NCBI GenBank assembly: GCA_964549445.1
Contig: CAZJVS010000019.1
Location: forward strand, 23,003 to 87,002
Source: SpSt-539 sp964549445
GTDB lineage: Bacteria > Planctomycetota > Phycisphaerae > UBA1845 > UTPLA1
DNA length: 64,000 nt
Reading direction: 5' to 3'
The translations under genes were made by a program, and so were the position numbers. How positions within the stretch are numbered: the first letter of the stretch is position 1; each line of letters starts with the position of its first letter. Under the pieces are notes generated by a model that was given only the letters and a program-made list of their open reading frames with translations, was not told the DNA's origin and ran no database searches. Positions 15,861-24,080 of the stretch are shown here, piece by piece.

Positions 15861-18164
15861 ATGACTGCTCTTTCAAACGTTCAACTCCAGTCACCGCGAC
15901 GGAAGACCGCCGAGCAAGTCGCCTGGCTCGGCAACGGCAACGAAGCCGTCGCCCGAGCCATCCTCGACATCGGCTACGACGCCGAGGGCTACTACCCGAT
16001 TACCCCCTCCTCCGACGTGGGTGAGGCCGTCTCCAAGGCCTTCGCCGACGGCGAAACCGATCTCGCCTTCATCGTCGGCACCAGCGAACTCGCCGCCCTC
16101 GGCATCTGCACCGGCGCCGCCATTGCCGGCGGCCGCGTCGTGGACGTCACCAGCGCCAATGGCCTGCTCCTCAAAGCCGAACAAATGCCCGCCATCGCCG
16201 GCCTCGGCCTGCCGATGGTCCTGAACCTCTCCACGCGCGACGTCTCCGCGCCGCTCAACATCAAGAACGGCCACAGCGATCTCTACGCCACCCTCGGCTG
16301 GGGTTGGCTCACGTTTCTCGCGCCGAACGTGCAGGCCTGCTACGACATGAACATTATCGCCATCCGCCTCGCCGAAGCCGTCAATCTGCCGGCCATCGTC
16401 GCTTATGACGGCTTCCACACCTCGCACGCCAACCGCCGCATCCACGTCTTCAAAGACCGCGATGTTGTCCGCAGCTTCGTCGGTCCGACGCCATTCAAGG
16501 CCACGCTCGACGGCAAGAACGGCCGCTTCAGTCTCCTCGACGTAAAAAACCCCAAGACCTTCGGCCCGTACATGAACGACGACCTGATCAACGCCAAGGT
16601 CCAGATGGACCTCAAGTTCGACCGCGCGTTTAAGATGCTCCCCGCCCTGTTTGATGAGTATGCCGCCCTGTCCGGCCGGCGCTACGGATTCGTCCAGCAA
16701 TATGGCGACTCGTCTGCTGCTTCGTGTCTCGTCGCCCTCAATACCGCCGGCGAAGCCGCCCGCGACGCCGTCGACGCCCGCCAGAAACGCGGAGAATCGT
16801 CCAACCTCGTCATCCCGACCGTTCTGCGACCCTGGCCGGAGGACGCCATAGTCGAGGCCTTGGGCGATGCATCGACGATTGTCGTCGCCGAACGCGCCAG
16901 CCAGTATGGCGCCAACAATTACCTCGCCAACGAAATCGGCGCGGCACTGCAGCGGCGCAGCAACACCGCCCGCATCATCCAGCGGAGCTACGGCATTGGC
17001 GGCCTGAATTTCACCATGGACGATGCCCTGACGCTCTATGCCGAAGCCGACACAGACGCGCCGCCCCCGCGACAGACAACGGATGATCGCCCCGCCTTCT
17101 CATTCGCACCGCACAAGACCTACCACGGCGCGTGGCCCGGCGACGAATCGTATGCCCCGGCGCCGACGTTCACGCCGCTCACCATCGACCAGCTCTCATT
17201 CAACGCATCGCAGGACGGCAAGGTCAACCTCAAGCAGCTTTCCAACATGGCCACGCGCTTCGATAAGCACACGGCCTGCCCGGGCTGCGGCATCTTCACG
17301 ACCCTCAACCTCTTCCTGCGGGGCATCGATGGGCAGGTCGTCCTCATCTTCAACACCGGCTGCGGAATGGTCGTCACGACCGGCTACCCGCTGACCAGCT
17401 TCCGCGTGCCCTACTTCCACAACCTCTTCCACAATGCGTCCTCCACCGCCACGGGCGTTGTGGAAATGATCAAGCGCTTCCAGAAGCGAGGCGACCTGCC
17501 GGAGGACATCACCGTCATCGCCGTCAGTGGCGACGGCGGCGACGACATCGGAATGGACCAGGTCATCGGCGCCGCCCTCCGAAACGACCCGTTCATCCTT
17601 CTTGAGTACGACAACAAGGGCTACATGAACACCGGCGCCCAGCTCTGCTACTCCGGCTACAAAGGCCAGAAGGCCAGTAACGCCCACGTCGGCCCGCAGC
17701 AAACCGGCAAGACCCAGCACCACAAGGAGATCATCGAAATCCTGCGCGGCACGTTCTGTCCGTATCTCGCCACGGTCAGCGAAACACATGCACCCGACAT
17801 GATCCGCAAGGCCCGCAAGGCGCAGGCCACGGTCCGCGCCGGCGGATTCGCCTTCGTCAAAGCCCTGTCGGTCTGCCCGCTGAACTGGGGCGTCGAAGAC
17901 CACATCGGCCCTTCGGCCGTCGAGGCCGCGGTTGACGCGTGCATGCACCCGCTCATCGAAGTCGAGCACGGCAAGACGCGGATTACCTTCGACCCCGAAA
18001 CCGCCGGCAGCAAGATTCCCGTAACCGACGCCTTCGCAAAGATGGGCGGCGCATTCAGCCACCTGGCAAAGCCCGACTTCGCCGCCGTTGCACGCGAGGT
18101 ACAGGAGGAAGTCGACCGCCGCTGGGCCCGCCTCAAGGCGATGGCGGCGAGCGAGTTGCTATAG
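15861..18164 (+). CDS. 2-oxoacid:ferredoxin oxidoreductase, fused alpha and beta subunits
   Basis: This 767-residue protein carries the catalytic part of a pyruvate- or 2-oxoacid:ferredoxin oxidoreductase. The N-terminal half is the alpha (pyrimidine-binding) region, with GYYPITPSSDVGEAVSKAF and TSELAALGICTGAAIAGGR. The C-terminal half is the beta region, with CPGCGIF and the thiamine diphosphate motif GDGGDDIGMD running to EYDNKGYMNTG. With the gamma/delta fusion it makes a complete enzyme from two polypeptides. The substrate cannot be fixed from motifs; pyruvate is the simplest guess because malic enzyme is nearby. Confidence 0.92.
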   Translation: MTALSNVQLQSPRRKTAEQVAWLGNGNEAVARAILDIGYDAEGYYPITPSSDVGEAVSKAFADGETDLAFIVGTSELAALGICTGAAIAGGRVVDVTSANGLLLKAEQMPAIAGLGLPMVLNLSTRDVSAPLNIKNGHSDLYATLGWGWLTFLAPNVQACYDMNIIAIRLAEAVNLPAIVAYDGFHTSHANRRIHVFKDRDVVRSFVGPTPFKATLDGKNGRFSLLDVKNPKTFGPYMNDDLINAKVQMDLKFDRAFKMLPALFDEYAALSGRRYGFVQQYGDSSAASCLVALNTAGEAARDAVDARQKRGESSNLVIPTVLRPWPEDAIVEALGDASTIVVAERASQYGANNYLANEIGAALQRRSNTARIIQRSYGIGGLNFTMDDALTLYAEADTDAPPPRQTTDDRPAFSFAPHKTYHGAWPGDESYAPAPTFTPLTIDQLSFNASQDGKVNLKQLSNMATRFDKHTACPGCGIFTTLNLFLRGIDGQVVLIFNTGCGMVVTTGYPLTSFRVPYFHNLFHNASSTATGVVEMIKRFQKRGDLPEDITVIAVSGDGGDDIGMDQVIGAALRNDPFILLEYDNKGYMNTGAQLCYSGYKGQKASNAHVGPQQTGKTQHHKEIIEILRGTFCPYLATVSETHAPDMIRKARKAQATVRAGGFAFVKALSVCPLNWGVEDHIGPSAVEAAVDACMHPLIEVEHGKTRITFDPETAGSKIPVTDAFAKMGGAFSHLAKPDFAAVAREVQEEVDRRWARLKAMAASELL

Positions 18165-18200
18165 CACGAATGCCCGGGCCAGCACACCGGGAGACCATTC

Positions 18201-18725
18201 ATGATCCGACGAAACACCCTCAATTTCGCAATCGATTTCGTCACCTTACTCATCATGTTCGGCGTCGCGATGACCGGCCTTTTTTTGCGCTTCGTCCTGC
18301 CCCCCGGAAGTCGCGGCGGTGCCGGCCGCTCGCTCTGGAGCTGGGATCGGCACGACTTCGGTGATCTTCATTTCTATCTGGTGCTGGGACTGCTCAGCAT
18401 TGTCGTCGTCCACCTGGCCCTTCACTGGAATTGGGTCTGTGTCACGGTCCGGAACTGGTTCGCCCGCGGCGGCGGCCCCGCTGCCGGGCGGCATAGCTGG
18501 CTGCGACCGGCGTCGGGCGTGCTTGCCCTCACCCTGATCGTCTCCGCCGGCGCGGTGCTTTTTATGGTGGCCATGAAACGTGTCGAACTGGGCACCGGCG
18601 CCCAACGCGATTCGTCCGGATTGCAGGGCCGCGGACGCGGTGCCTGGTTGGACACCTCGCCCCGCCAGGGACGTGGCGGGCATGGCAGAGGCGCTGCGGA
18701 GAAGGCCACGGGAGTCGAGCCATGA
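18201..18725 (+). CDS. DUF4405-like membrane protein with conserved histidines
   Basis: This 174-residue protein has three hydrophobic segments (about residues 8-36, 55-78 and 103-125). Histidines lie in DRHDFGDLHFYL and VVHLALHWNW, the pattern of the DUF4405 family of small membrane proteins thought to bind haem b. The hydrophilic tail is Gly/Arg-rich and low in complexity. It follows the alpha/beta oxidoreductase gene by 36 bases and overlaps the next gene by 4. A role as a membrane electron carrier for reduced ferredoxin is possible but not shown. Confidence 0.65.
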   Translation: MIRRNTLNFAIDFVTLLIMFGVAMTGLFLRFVLPPGSRGGAGRSLWSWDRHDFGDLHFYLVLGLLSIVVVHLALHWNWVCVTVRNWFARGGGPAAGRHSWLRPASGVLALTLIVSAGAVLFMVAMKRVELGTGAQRDSSGLQGRGRGAWLDTSPRQGRGGHGRGAAEKATGVEP

Positions 18726-20113
18726 AATCAAAACAAACTCTGCGCGACGACGACGATGTGCTCGCGTTGAGCGACGAAATCCAACGCGAAGCGGAATCGA
18801 ACGGCAACGGAAACGGCGGAGCGACGTACCCGCACGAGAAACAGCGGCGCGTCCGCACCCGGCTGATCCACGGCGTCGGCCGCAGCCGTAAGTGGGACTA
18901 CAACCACCACGTCGTCCCGCCGATCTCCTCCAGCGCGACATTCCGGCTCGACTCGGCCCGCCGCGGAGCACAGGGATTCGTCGACTTCGCCCATCTCACG
19001 CCGGACAGCGAATCGCACACCCCCATCTATATTTATGACCGCCTCGATGAACCCACCCGCGCCATGCTCGAGGAAAACCTCGCCGTCGCCGAACGAGGCG
19101 AGATGGCCGTCTGCTTTGCATCAGGCATGGCCGCCATCAGCGCCGCCATCGGCGTCCTGACTCGCGGCGGCGATCACATCATCGCCCACCGCACGCTCTA
19201 CGGCTGCACCTACTCGCTGCTCACCAACTGGCTGAGCCGATACAACATCCATCTCACCCTCGTCGACCTCAACGACCCCGCCGTGCTCCGCGAGGCCGAA
19301 CGCGACGCGACCCGCGTCGTTTACTTCGAAACCCCCGTGAACCCCGACATGCAGCTCATCGACATCGCCGCCGTCCGTCGCGAAGTCGACCGCCTCAACG
19401 AATATCGCCCGGAAGACCGCCGCATTCGCGTCGTGGTCGACAACACCTTCGCCAGTCCGTTCTGTCAGCGGCCCCTGACGCTCGGCGCCGACGTCGTCGT
19501 CGAGTCGCTTACGAAGGGCGTCGGCGGGTTCGGAACCGACACGGGCGGCGTTGTCGTCGGCCCGCGCGACCTGCGGGACCCGATCATGATGTACCGCAAG
19601 GATTTTGGCGGCACGCTCTCGCCCAAGGCCGCCTGGAACACGCTCGTCTTCGGCCTGCCTTCGCTCGCCGCCCGGATGGCCAACTATCAGAAGACCGCCC
19701 ACCACGTCGCCCGCTTCCTCGAAGGGCATCCCAAGGTCCGCCGCGTCCTCTACCCCGGCCTGCCGAGCTTCCCCGAATACGAACTCGCAAAGCGCCAGAT
19801 GGTCACCGAGGACGGAAAATTCGCCCCCGGCTCGATGATTTACTTCGTGCTGCGATCCGAGGCCAACGACGACAATCCCGGCGAGCGGCTCATCGACTGG
19901 ATCGCCGAGAACTCATACTGCATCACGCTGGCCGTTTCGCTGGGGCAGGTCAAAACGCTGATCGAGTGTCCCTACACGATGACCCACGCGGCACTTCCGC
20001 TCGAGCAGAAACTCGCGGATGGACTCGAACCCGGCGGAATCCGCCTCAGCGTTGGGCTGGAAGACTGGCGAGACATCACGGACGAGTTGTCCGAAGCCCT
20101 CGAGTGCGTGTAA
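18722..20113 (+). CDS. PLP-dependent Cys/Met metabolism enzyme (trans-sulfuration family C-S lyase)
   Basis: This 463-residue enzyme belongs to the cystathionine gamma-lyase / methionine gamma-lyase / O-acetylhomoserine sulfhydrylase family. Visible features are PIYIYDRLDEPTRAMLE, AVCFASGMAAISAAI, the PLP aspartate region VVDNTFASPFCQRPLTLGAD and the PLP-lysine region ESLTKGVGGFGTD. The last is a variant of the usual STKYxxGHSD because the His after the Gly pair is Phe. The N-terminus has about 60 extra residues, acidic then basic. The start overlaps the upstream stop (ATGA). The exact reaction cannot be chosen from sequence; methionine gamma-lyase would yield 2-oxobutyrate, a possible substrate for the upstream oxidoreductase. 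Confidence 0.85.
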   Translation: MKSKQTLRDDDDVLALSDEIQREAESNGNGNGGATYPHEKQRRVRTRLIHGVGRSRKWDYNHHVVPPISSSATFRLDSARRGAQGFVDFAHLTPDSESHTPIYIYDRLDEPTRAMLEENLAVAERGEMAVCFASGMAAISAAIGVLTRGGDHIIAHRTLYGCTYSLLTNWLSRYNIHLTLVDLNDPAVLREAERDATRVVYFETPVNPDMQLIDIAAVRREVDRLNEYRPEDRRIRVVVDNTFASPFCQRPLTLGADVVVESLTKGVGGFGTDTGGVVVGPRDLRDPIMMYRKDFGGTLSPKAAWNTLVFGLPSLAARMANYQKTAHHVARFLEGHPKVRRVLYPGLPSFPEYELAKRQMVTEDGKFAPGSMIYFVLRSEANDDNPGERLIDWIAENSYCITLAVSLGQVKTLIECPYTMTHAALPLEQKLADGLEPGGIRLSVGLEDWRDITDELSEALECV

Positions 20114-20169
20114 GCAGGACTCGCGCACCGCTTCGCCCCGGCCGTGCAAGCGACTATCATGGCATTACG

Positions 20170-20622
20170 ATGTTCGCCTGCATGATTCGTTGCCGCGCGG
20201 CAATTCATCGCCCCCTGCTCACACTCGCCGCCATCATCCTTTCCAATCCGAGCTGCGGTGTCTATCGGCCGGTGTCCACGCTGCTTCAACGCGACGTACC
20301 GTCATCCCAACCCGCGCCGATTGTGCCGGATCTCGGCGGCTGCGTAGAGGCCACCGACGGCTTCGTGGCGACATTCAACAATTCCGTCATCAATGGCGAA
20401 ATTGCCGTCACGGTGAAGGGCCCCAACGACGCCAGCCGACCCCAGATCGAGATCATCGACTTCAGCGGAATCGTCGTCGTCGAAACGACCCCGGCCGATT
20501 GTCAAAAGCTGACCGTGAGATTCACGCCCCCGACGACGACGCTCTACTCCATTCACGTAAACGAATGCGGCCCGATCGACGGACCCGCGATCTACGAGCT
20601 CACCGTCACGCAAGCGGACTGA
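20170..20622 (+). CDS. small exported protein of unknown function
   Basis: The 150-residue product has an N-terminal hydrophobic stretch (LLTLAAIILSNPSC) that may be a signal or weak lipoprotein signal with Cys at about residue 29. The mature part has no recognised family. It contains NNSVINGEIAVTVKGPNDASRPQIEIID and predicted short beta strands, like small beta-sandwich domains. No function is assigned. Confidence 0.55.
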   Translation: MFACMIRCRAAIHRPLLTLAAIILSNPSCGVYRPVSTLLQRDVPSSQPAPIVPDLGGCVEATDGFVATFNNSVINGEIAVTVKGPNDASRPQIEIIDFSGIVVVETTPADCQKLTVRFTPPTTTLYSIHVNECGPIDGPAIYELTVTQAD

Positions 20623-20640
20623 CTGCGGCGCTACCGCAAT

Positions 20641-20796
20641 TCAAGCGCCGGTTCCCTGCAATGCCGCAAAGAACGGCTTGACGGTTTCCACAAGGTACGT
20701 GCCGATCCCCATGAAGATGTTGAGCAACTCGGAAATGATCGCGATAAACGTGTAGGCATTTCCGAGAAACAGCGACAGTCCGCCCGTCAAATCCAT
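20641..20796 (-). CDS. 51-residue hydrophobic small protein
   Basis: A short open frame encodes a hydrophobic peptide starting MDLTGGLSLFLGNAYTFIAI and ending PFFAALQGTGA. It is preceded by GGGAG six bases before the ATG, which supports translation. It reads convergently to the gene before it. One long amphipathic or transmembrane helix is likely. No family recognised. Confidence 0.45.
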   Translation of the reverse strand: MDLTGGLSLFLGNAYTFIAIISELLNIFMGIGTYLVETVKPFFAALQGTGA

Positions 20797-20864
20797 ACCA
20801 ATCTCCCAGTCGCAGGATGCCCGGCCGACACTGCCGGACGCACAATATTAAATCGGCACACGGC

Positions 20865-21029
20865 TCAAATCGTCCATCCGTAATCACCCTCGGCACCCCG
20901 CCGCGACTGCGGAAAAATCCACAATCGTTCGATCATCGCTGTTGGGGGCCGGTTCTGCATCAGCAGGCTCGGGGCCAAATCGGATTGCCCTGCGTTCAAT
21001 CCGGCGACAATCAGCCGTCGAACCCCCAT
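20865..21029 (-). CDS. 54-residue open frame of doubtful reality
   Basis: The frame starts MGVRRLIVAGLNAGQSDLAP and has AAGGAG six bases before its ATG. However, that ribosome-site-like sequence is the complement of the exact sigma-54 element reading the other way (CTCCTT within TGGCACACTCCTTGCT). The apparent site is therefore explained by the promoter. No family recognised; kept only as a possibility. Confidence 0.22.
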   Translation of the reverse strand: MGVRRLIVAGLNAGQSDLAPSLLMQNRPPTAMIERLWIFPQSRRGAEGDYGWTI

Positions 21030-21044
21030 GGCACACTCCTTGCT
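21029..21044 (+). promoter_or_regulatory. exact-consensus sigma-54 promoter for resB
   Basis: TGGCACACTCCTTGCT matches TGGCAC-N5-TTGCW at every defined base, with GG and GC 12 apart. Expected start of transcription is near 21055, 57 bases before the resB-like ATG. A short hairpin GACTCGC-CTTC-GCGAGTC (21061-21078) lies in the resulting leader. Confidence 0.8.
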
Positions 21045-21111
21045 AGTTCAGCTTTCGAACGACTCGCCTTCGCGAGTCGCGGGACTCTGACCCGCTAACC
21101 GGAGTTGTGCC

Positions 21112-22299
21112 ATGACCATTGAGGCCCATTCCGCGCGCCCAAACGGCCAGCCGACCCCCACCCGCCGACGACCCCTGAGGCAGTCGCCGGCACTTCGCCG
21201 CGTCGCATCGCTCAAGCTGGCCGTTCTTCTCATGGTCACGATTGGAGTCGTGCTCGCGATCGCCACGGTCTACGAGGCCCGTCACAGCCGCGCTGAGGCG
21301 CAATCGCTTTTCTACCAATCGTGGTGGTTCTGCCTTCTGCTCGTCGCCCTCGCGGTCAACATCTTCGCGGCCACGCTGGTCCGCTGGCCGTTTCCGCTCC
21401 GCCGCATCGGCTTCCCGATCACGCACTTGGGCATCCTTGTGATTCTCGCGGGCGCCGTCACGACCAACCGAATCGGCCTCGAAGGCCAGCTTCGCATCGT
21501 CGAGCGCGAAACGGCTGATCGTATTTCCTTGCCCGGACTGGTTGTCCGAATTGAAGCCGCGGGCAGCGCGACTCATGCACCCGTCGACATCGACCTGCCG
21601 ATGGATGCGTCGCGGCCCACGCGCGGAATCGATACAACCGCCGACGTCGCTGACCTCGGACTTCGCCTCGGCTTCGCCGAGTTCCTGCCCAACAGTCGCT
21701 GGCAACACGTCACCGACGCCCACGGCGCGCGGTGGGTCGCCGTCGCCGCGCCGGCCGATACAAACGCGGAGCCCATCCCCGCCCTGAAGGTCAACGCCTC
21801 GATTGCCCGCGTCGAAGAATCGCTCTGGCTCGGCTGGGAGCGCCCCGCGACCATCGAACTCGCCGGCCGCAGCTTCACCCTCACGCTCCGCAACGACGAA
21901 CGCAAACTGCCGTTCGCACTTCGGCTCGATCGCTTCGAACGTGAGACCTACCCGGGAACCATGCAGGCCGCCATGTTTTCGAGCCACGTCACGCTCTGCG
22001 GGCCGGACATCAGCACACCCCCTTCGGTCATCATCAGCATGAACCGTCCGCTGCGACTCGAAGGGTACACCTTCTTCCAAAGCGGCTTTCACAGCGACGG
22101 CGCCCGCACGACGTCGATCCTGACGGTCAGTCGCGACCCCGGCAAGCCGCTGGTCTACACCGGTTTCGTCCTGGTCTGCATCGGAGTCGTCCTCATGGTC
22201 GCCGCCCGCATCCGCAGTCGAAGCCGGCCGATCGCGGATGTCGCATCTGCTGCGACCAGGTCCATTACGCGCGAGGTGAGCATGCCATGTGCCGCATAG
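21112..22299 (+). CDS. resB: ResB-like cytochrome c biogenesis protein
   Basis: ResB works with CcsA to move haem across the membrane and attach it to apocytochromes (system II). This 395-residue protein has three N-terminal hydrophobic segments (LAVLLMVTIGVVLAIATVYEA, WWFCLLLVALAVNIFAATLV and THLGILVILAGAVTT), a large periplasmic domain with GLEGQLRIVE and SMNRPLRLEGYTFFQSGF, and a last transmembrane helix near residue 350. The next gene overlaps it by 13 bases and encodes the CcsA partner. It precedes the multiheme cytochrome genes it presumably serves. Confidence 0.9.
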   Translation: MTIEAHSARPNGQPTPTRRRPLRQSPALRRVASLKLAVLLMVTIGVVLAIATVYEARHSRAEAQSLFYQSWWFCLLLVALAVNIFAATLVRWPFPLRRIGFPITHLGILVILAGAVTTNRIGLEGQLRIVERETADRISLPGLVVRIEAAGSATHAPVDIDLPMDASRPTRGIDTTADVADLGLRLGFAEFLPNSRWQHVTDAHGARWVAVAAPADTNAEPIPALKVNASIARVEESLWLGWERPATIELAGRSFTLTLRNDERKLPFALRLDRFERETYPGTMQAAMFSSHVTLCGPDISTPPSVIISMNRPLRLEGYTFFQSGFHSDGARTTSILTVSRDPGKPLVYTGFVLVCIGVVLMVAARIRSRSRPIADVASAATRSITREVSMPCAA

Positions 22300-23966
22300 T
22301 GATTCTCATTGCCGTCGCGATTTCGATTTTCGCCCCTGCCACCCGCGCCGGCGAATCCCCCGCGCAGCTTGACTTCGCCACCATCAGCGCCGTTGCCGTC
22401 CAGTCGCACGGCCGCGTGGCCCCGCTCGATACAGTCGCGCGCCGCGCGGTCGCCGACGTCACGGGCCGCGAACGCTTCGCCGGCAGATCCGCCGTCGAGG
22501 TCGTCCTCTCCTGGACGTTCCTTCCGCAGGAGTGGCCCGATCTCGCCGCAATCAAAGTGGAACACGAGCCGTTGAAGCTCGCGTGCGGACTCGATCCCGA
22601 ACGCCGCCGCTTCTCGCTCCGCGAGCTTTCCGCGTGTCAGCCGCTCAATCGCCTGCTCGAAGCCGCAAATACGGCCGACTCAATCGGTCGCGCTCCGACG
22701 GCGCTTCAGCGACAAGCGATCGAAATCGCCAACCGCATGGGAACGATGCAATCGTTTCTCTATGGGCAAGCATTGACGCTCGTCCCTTCAAATGAAGCGA
22801 ACGCGGCGTGGACGACCGTCGCGAACGCACCGGCCACCGCGTCAACATCGCAAATTCGCCGCGGGTGGGCCGAACTCGGCACTGCGTACGTTGCCCGCGA
22901 CCCGGCCCGGTTCTCCGGTGCGTCACGCGAACTGGCCGACCGCCTGCGCGGTCTCGGCGGACCGTCCTATCCGTCGTCCCGCGCGACGAATCTCGAAACG
23001 ACATACAACGCCGCGCACCCCTTCCGCTGGGCCTGGGTCACCATGGTCCTCGCCATGCTCTCCGGCCTGCTCGGCATGTATCTCCAGCGCCGTCGCTGGG
23101 ACGTCGTCACGGCGTCGCTCGCCGCCGCGGGCTGCCTGCTGTTCCTGGCCGGCTTCGCACTCCGCTGGGCGATCGCCGGACGCGCGCCACTATCAAACAT
23201 GTATGAATCGATGGTCGGATTCGCCGGAAGCATCGCGATCTTCGGCCTGATCTTCTTCATCGTGATGCGAAATCGCTTTGTCCCCGTTGTCGCGGCCGCC
23301 CTTGCCGCCGCCGGCCTGATCCTCGCCGATACGCTTCCCATCGAGTCCGCCATCACGACCCTTCCGCCCGTTCTGCGAAACACCATCTGGCTCACGATCC
23401 ACGTCGCCACGATCATCCTTGGCTACGGCGCGGCCGCGCTGTCGATGGGTATCGGCCACGTTCAGCTCGGACTGCTTAGCTTCGCGCCTAACCGGCCCGC
23501 GCAAGCCCACGAAGCCGCGCGACTCAACCACTTCGTCATCCTTGTCGCCATCGTGTTCCTCACCGCGGGAATCGTCTTTGGCGCGGTCTGGGCCAACGCC
23601 TCCTGGGGCCGCTACTGGGGCTGGGACCCGAAGGAGACCTGGTCGCTCATCACGCTCTTCGGCTACCTCGCCCTGCTCCACGCCCGCTACACCGGATGGC
23701 TCCGCGACTTCGGAATGGCCGTCGCCAGCATCGCATGCTTCCAGCTTGTCCTCATGACCTACTATGGCGTGAACTACGTCCTCGGCACCGGCCTTCACAG
23801 CTACGGCTTCGGCGCCGGCGGGCTTCAATGGATACTCGCGTACGTCGGTGCAGAAGCGGTCTTCGTGGCGGTTGCGACGCTTCGCATCCGGCGAAACGGC
23901 GCCTTGGGGCGCCACAAGAACATCGATGCAACCGTGCGTGCCCGGCTGCTACTCAGGCCCGCCTGA
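22287..23966 (+). CDS. ccsA: CcsA/ResC-type cytochrome c haem lyase
   Basis: This 559-residue membrane protein carries the tryptophan-rich haem-handling WWD-type region near its C-terminus, WGRYWGWDPKETWSLITL, with several flanking transmembrane helices and histidines in IHVATIILGYGA and LLHARYTG. The first about 240 residues are a signal-like segment and an extra periplasmic domain (ISAVAVQSHGRVAPLDTVARR). Such long-N-terminus CcsA proteins are known in several phyla. It overlaps resB, so the two proteins are made together. Confidence 0.92.
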   Translation: MCRIVILIAVAISIFAPATRAGESPAQLDFATISAVAVQSHGRVAPLDTVARRAVADVTGRERFAGRSAVEVVLSWTFLPQEWPDLAAIKVEHEPLKLACGLDPERRRFSLRELSACQPLNRLLEAANTADSIGRAPTALQRQAIEIANRMGTMQSFLYGQALTLVPSNEANAAWTTVANAPATASTSQIRRGWAELGTAYVARDPARFSGASRELADRLRGLGGPSYPSSRATNLETTYNAAHPFRWAWVTMVLAMLSGLLGMYLQRRRWDVVTASLAAAGCLLFLAGFALRWAIAGRAPLSNMYESMVGFAGSIAIFGLIFFIVMRNRFVPVVAAALAAAGLILADTLPIESAITTLPPVLRNTIWLTIHVATIILGYGAAALSMGIGHVQLGLLSFAPNRPAQAHEAARLNHFVILVAIVFLTAGIVFGAVWANASWGRYWGWDPKETWSLITLFGYLALLHARYTGWLRDFGMAVASIACFQLVLMTYYGVNYVLGTGLHSYGFGAGGLQWILAYVGAEAVFVAVATLRIRRNGALGRHKNIDATVRARLLLRPA

Positions 23967-24080
23967 TGCCGCCGCGCAAATAGCCGGATCGCCCCGCGAC
24001 AGAGCATGTTTACAATCGCCGACCGATCGCGAGAATGCTGCGGCACGGTGTGCTGTGGTGATGGATAGAAAGGACCGGCC

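Noticed and set aside
23967..24080. Sigma-70-like TTTACA and a GGCAC word before the 11-haem cytochrome gene.
   Set aside because: No good -10 at proper spacing, and the GGCAC lacks a correctly spaced GC.
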